DNA of 6,444 nucleotides, from positions 1 through 6,444 of the forward strand of contig DAOWMW010000076.1 in the NCBI GenBank assembly GCA_030642865.1, given 5' to 3'. The translations under genes and the position numbers were made by a program. Position 1 is the stretch's first letter; the number at the start of each line of letters is the position of its first letter. The notes under the pieces were generated by a model, which was not told the DNA's origin, made no database searches, and saw only the letters and a program-made list of their open reading frames with translations. The DNA is from Desulfobacteraceae bacterium. GTDB taxonomy: Bacteria; Desulfobacterota; Desulfobacteria; Desulfobacterales; BuS5. Of the stretch, positions 5,706 through 6,444 are shown one piece after another.

Positions 5706-5728
5706 GGGCACGGGCACCGTGCCCCTAC
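5706..5728. repeat. GC-rich REP-like hairpin directly after letB
   Basis: GGGCACGG (5706-5713), loop GCA and CCGTGCCC (5717-5724) form a perfect 8-bp stem, followed by CTAC. It starts 2 nt after the letB stop. The downstream bases ACAAAGG give no T-tract, so it is not a classical intrinsic terminator but may protect the letB mRNA end. It shares GGGCAC and GCCCCTAC with the hairpin at 1415-1439, which marks both as members of one dispersed family. Confidence 0.65.
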
Positions 5729-5894
5729 AAAGGAACAATACGGCAACCGGTTATTGGTCCCATTCCAACAATTATTCGTTCATTGTGTTCCGATTTTTTT
5801 GAAAAACCTGAAAAAAAAGTACCAACCCGAATATTTAAATACTATTGTTCAAGTAATGAATTATTACAAGAAGGTATAACCAAAAAGTTACAAA

Positions 5895-5988
5895 CTGTGG
5901 GGTTAGCCTATCCAAAATGATCACAGGATGTTTGCTGCAGATTTCCTGCTGACGCATCAAAGCTAACACCTGATAGCTATCCCCACAG
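5895..5988. repeat. Imperfect inverted repeat upstream of the crotonase gene
   Basis: CTGTGGGGTTAGCCTATC (5895-5912) is matched on the opposite strand by GATAGCTATCCCCACAG (5972-5988): eight perfect outer pairs, one mismatch, four pairs, one indel and four more pairs. The 59-bp centre contains CTGCAG and AGCTAACACCTGATAGCT. It ends 54 bp before the crotonase start codon, so it could be a leader structure, a binding region or an eroded small element. Confidence 0.4.
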
Positions 5989-6030
5989 GTCGAAAAGCTG
6001 TGATATTTGAAGATTTTTTATAACCCCGTT

Positions 6031-6036
6031 AAGGAG
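6031..6036 (+). promoter_or_regulatory. Ribosome binding site of the crotonase gene
   Basis: AAGGAG is 6 nt before ATG 6043, a near-consensus Shine-Dalgarno sequence at good spacing, which settles this start. Confidence 0.8.
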
Positions 6037-6042
6037 CGTTTT

Positions 6043-6444
6043 ATGAATTTTGAGTCTATTATTTATGATAAATTTCAATCTGTTGCCTGTATTAAATTGA
6101 ACCGCCCAAAGGTTATGAACGCTATGAATAAACAAATGTGGATTGACCTTCAAGCAGCTTTGGAGGACATTTCTAAAAATCCTGAAATTAAAGTTCTTGT
6201 AATAACTGGTGAAGGGAGGGCATTTTCTTCGGGGGCGGATTTAAAAGACTCAAAAGGGAGAAGCCTTGAAAAATACCGGGAATATCTGGAGGAACTTCAA
6301 GATGTTTCCCGCAGACTTATTAAATTTGAAAAGCCCATCATCGCTGCTATTAATGGATATGCCCTTGGCTCAGGATATGAACTGGCTTTAGCCTGTGATA
6401 TCCGTATTGCATCTGATAATGCAATTATTGGTTCCCCCGAAGCC
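6043..6444 (+). CDS. Enoyl-CoA hydratase/isomerase (crotonase) family protein, N-terminal part
   Basis: The first 134 residues are present and the frame runs off the window end; the full family length is about 255-260 aa. The core opens with IKLNRPKVMNAMN, typical of crotonases. FSSGADL (residues 61-67) supplies the first oxyanion-hole backbone NH. NGYALGSGYELALACDIRIAS gives the second, with Glu113 at the position of catalytic Glu144 of rat enoyl-CoA hydratase. GSPEA at 130-134 places Glu133 at the position of Glu164. With both glutamates present, a hydratase acting on 2-enoyl-CoA in beta-oxidation or a related acyl-CoA pathway is the best guess, though other crotonase reactions cannot be excluded without the C-terminus. 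It is cytoplasmic. It lies 339 bp downstream of letB with its own strong ribosome site, so it is probably a separate transcription unit. Confidence 0.92.
   Translation, partial: MNFESIIYDKFQSVACIKLNRPKVMNAMNKQMWIDLQAALEDISKNPEIKVLVITGEGRAFSSGADLKDSKGRSLEKYREYLEELQDVSRRLIKFEKPIIAAINGYALGSGYELALACDIRIASDNAIIGSPEA

Larger units (their letters stand above)
5704..6042. other. Intergenic stretch between letB and the crotonase gene
   Basis: These 339 bp hold no credible gene. They contain the GC-rich hairpin just after the letB stop, an open but start-less stretch to the TGA at 5918-5920, an imperfect inverted repeat (5895-5988) and the ribosome site of the crotonase gene. I see no convincing sigma-70 or sigma-54 promoter. 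The smaller stem ATCACAG (5920-5926) with CTGTGAT (5998-6004) nests within the same region. Confidence 0.6.

Noticed and set aside
5706..5735. Intrinsic terminator of letB
   Set aside because: The hairpin is strong but is followed by CTACAAAGG instead of a T-run, and its sequence matches a dispersed repeat family better.
5498..5920. Forward open frame of 140 codons overlapping the end of letB
   Set aside because: Its first half is an out-of-frame shadow of MCE domain 7 and it has no ribosome site. Only the part after the letB stop is worth a note, reported as a weak finding.

Overview
The window reads as AT-rich chromosomal DNA of a Gram-negative (double-membrane) bacterium. The central operon encodes an envelope-spanning lipid-transport tunnel that only makes sense with a periplasm. 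The gene mix (LetAB-type system, crotonase, imidazolonepropionase-like amidohydrolase) and GC-rich hairpin repeats of the GGGCAC...GTGCCCCTAC type fit a Desulfobacterota (delta-proteobacterial) genome. That assignment is an inference, not something the sequence proves.

Layout. 1-620 (+): C-terminal part of a metal-dependent amidohydrolase, cut by the window edge. 621-695: short convergent gap with a weak hairpin. 696-1127 (-): small four-helix membrane protein of the PsiE family whose only ATG lies after the first transmembrane helix; an ATT codon behind a good Shine-Dalgarno sequence restores the full length. 1143-1531: gene-free interval holding a Fur-box-like palindrome and two copies of an AT-rich repeat, the second apparently interrupted by a ~160-bp MITE-like palindromic element that itself carries a GC-rich hairpin. 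1532-5703 (+): the main operon, made of two separate single-domain PqiA/LetA-type membrane proteins (219 and 222 aa) followed closely by a 903-aa seven-MCE-domain LetB/YebT homologue. 5704-6042: gene-free stretch with a second GC-rich hairpin right behind the letB stop codon and an imperfect inverted repeat. 6043-6444 (+): N-terminal part of an enoyl-CoA hydratase/isomerase family protein with both catalytic glutamates, cut by the window end.

How the genes work together. In E. coli, LetA (YebS) is one inner-membrane protein with two PqiA halves, and LetB (YebT) is a stack of seven MCE rings bridging the periplasm for lipid movement between membranes. Here the two LetA halves are encoded separately, so the natural model is a heteromeric LetA sitting at the base of the LetB tunnel. 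The flanking amidohydrolase, PsiE-like protein and crotonase show no obvious functional tie to the tunnel.

The most interesting items are the split LetA, the A-B-A-B-B-A-B arrangement of MCE subtypes, the nested repeat insertion that forms the 5' boundary of the operon, the probable AUU start of the PsiE-like gene, and the Fur-like operator beside it. No wholly new system was recognised.
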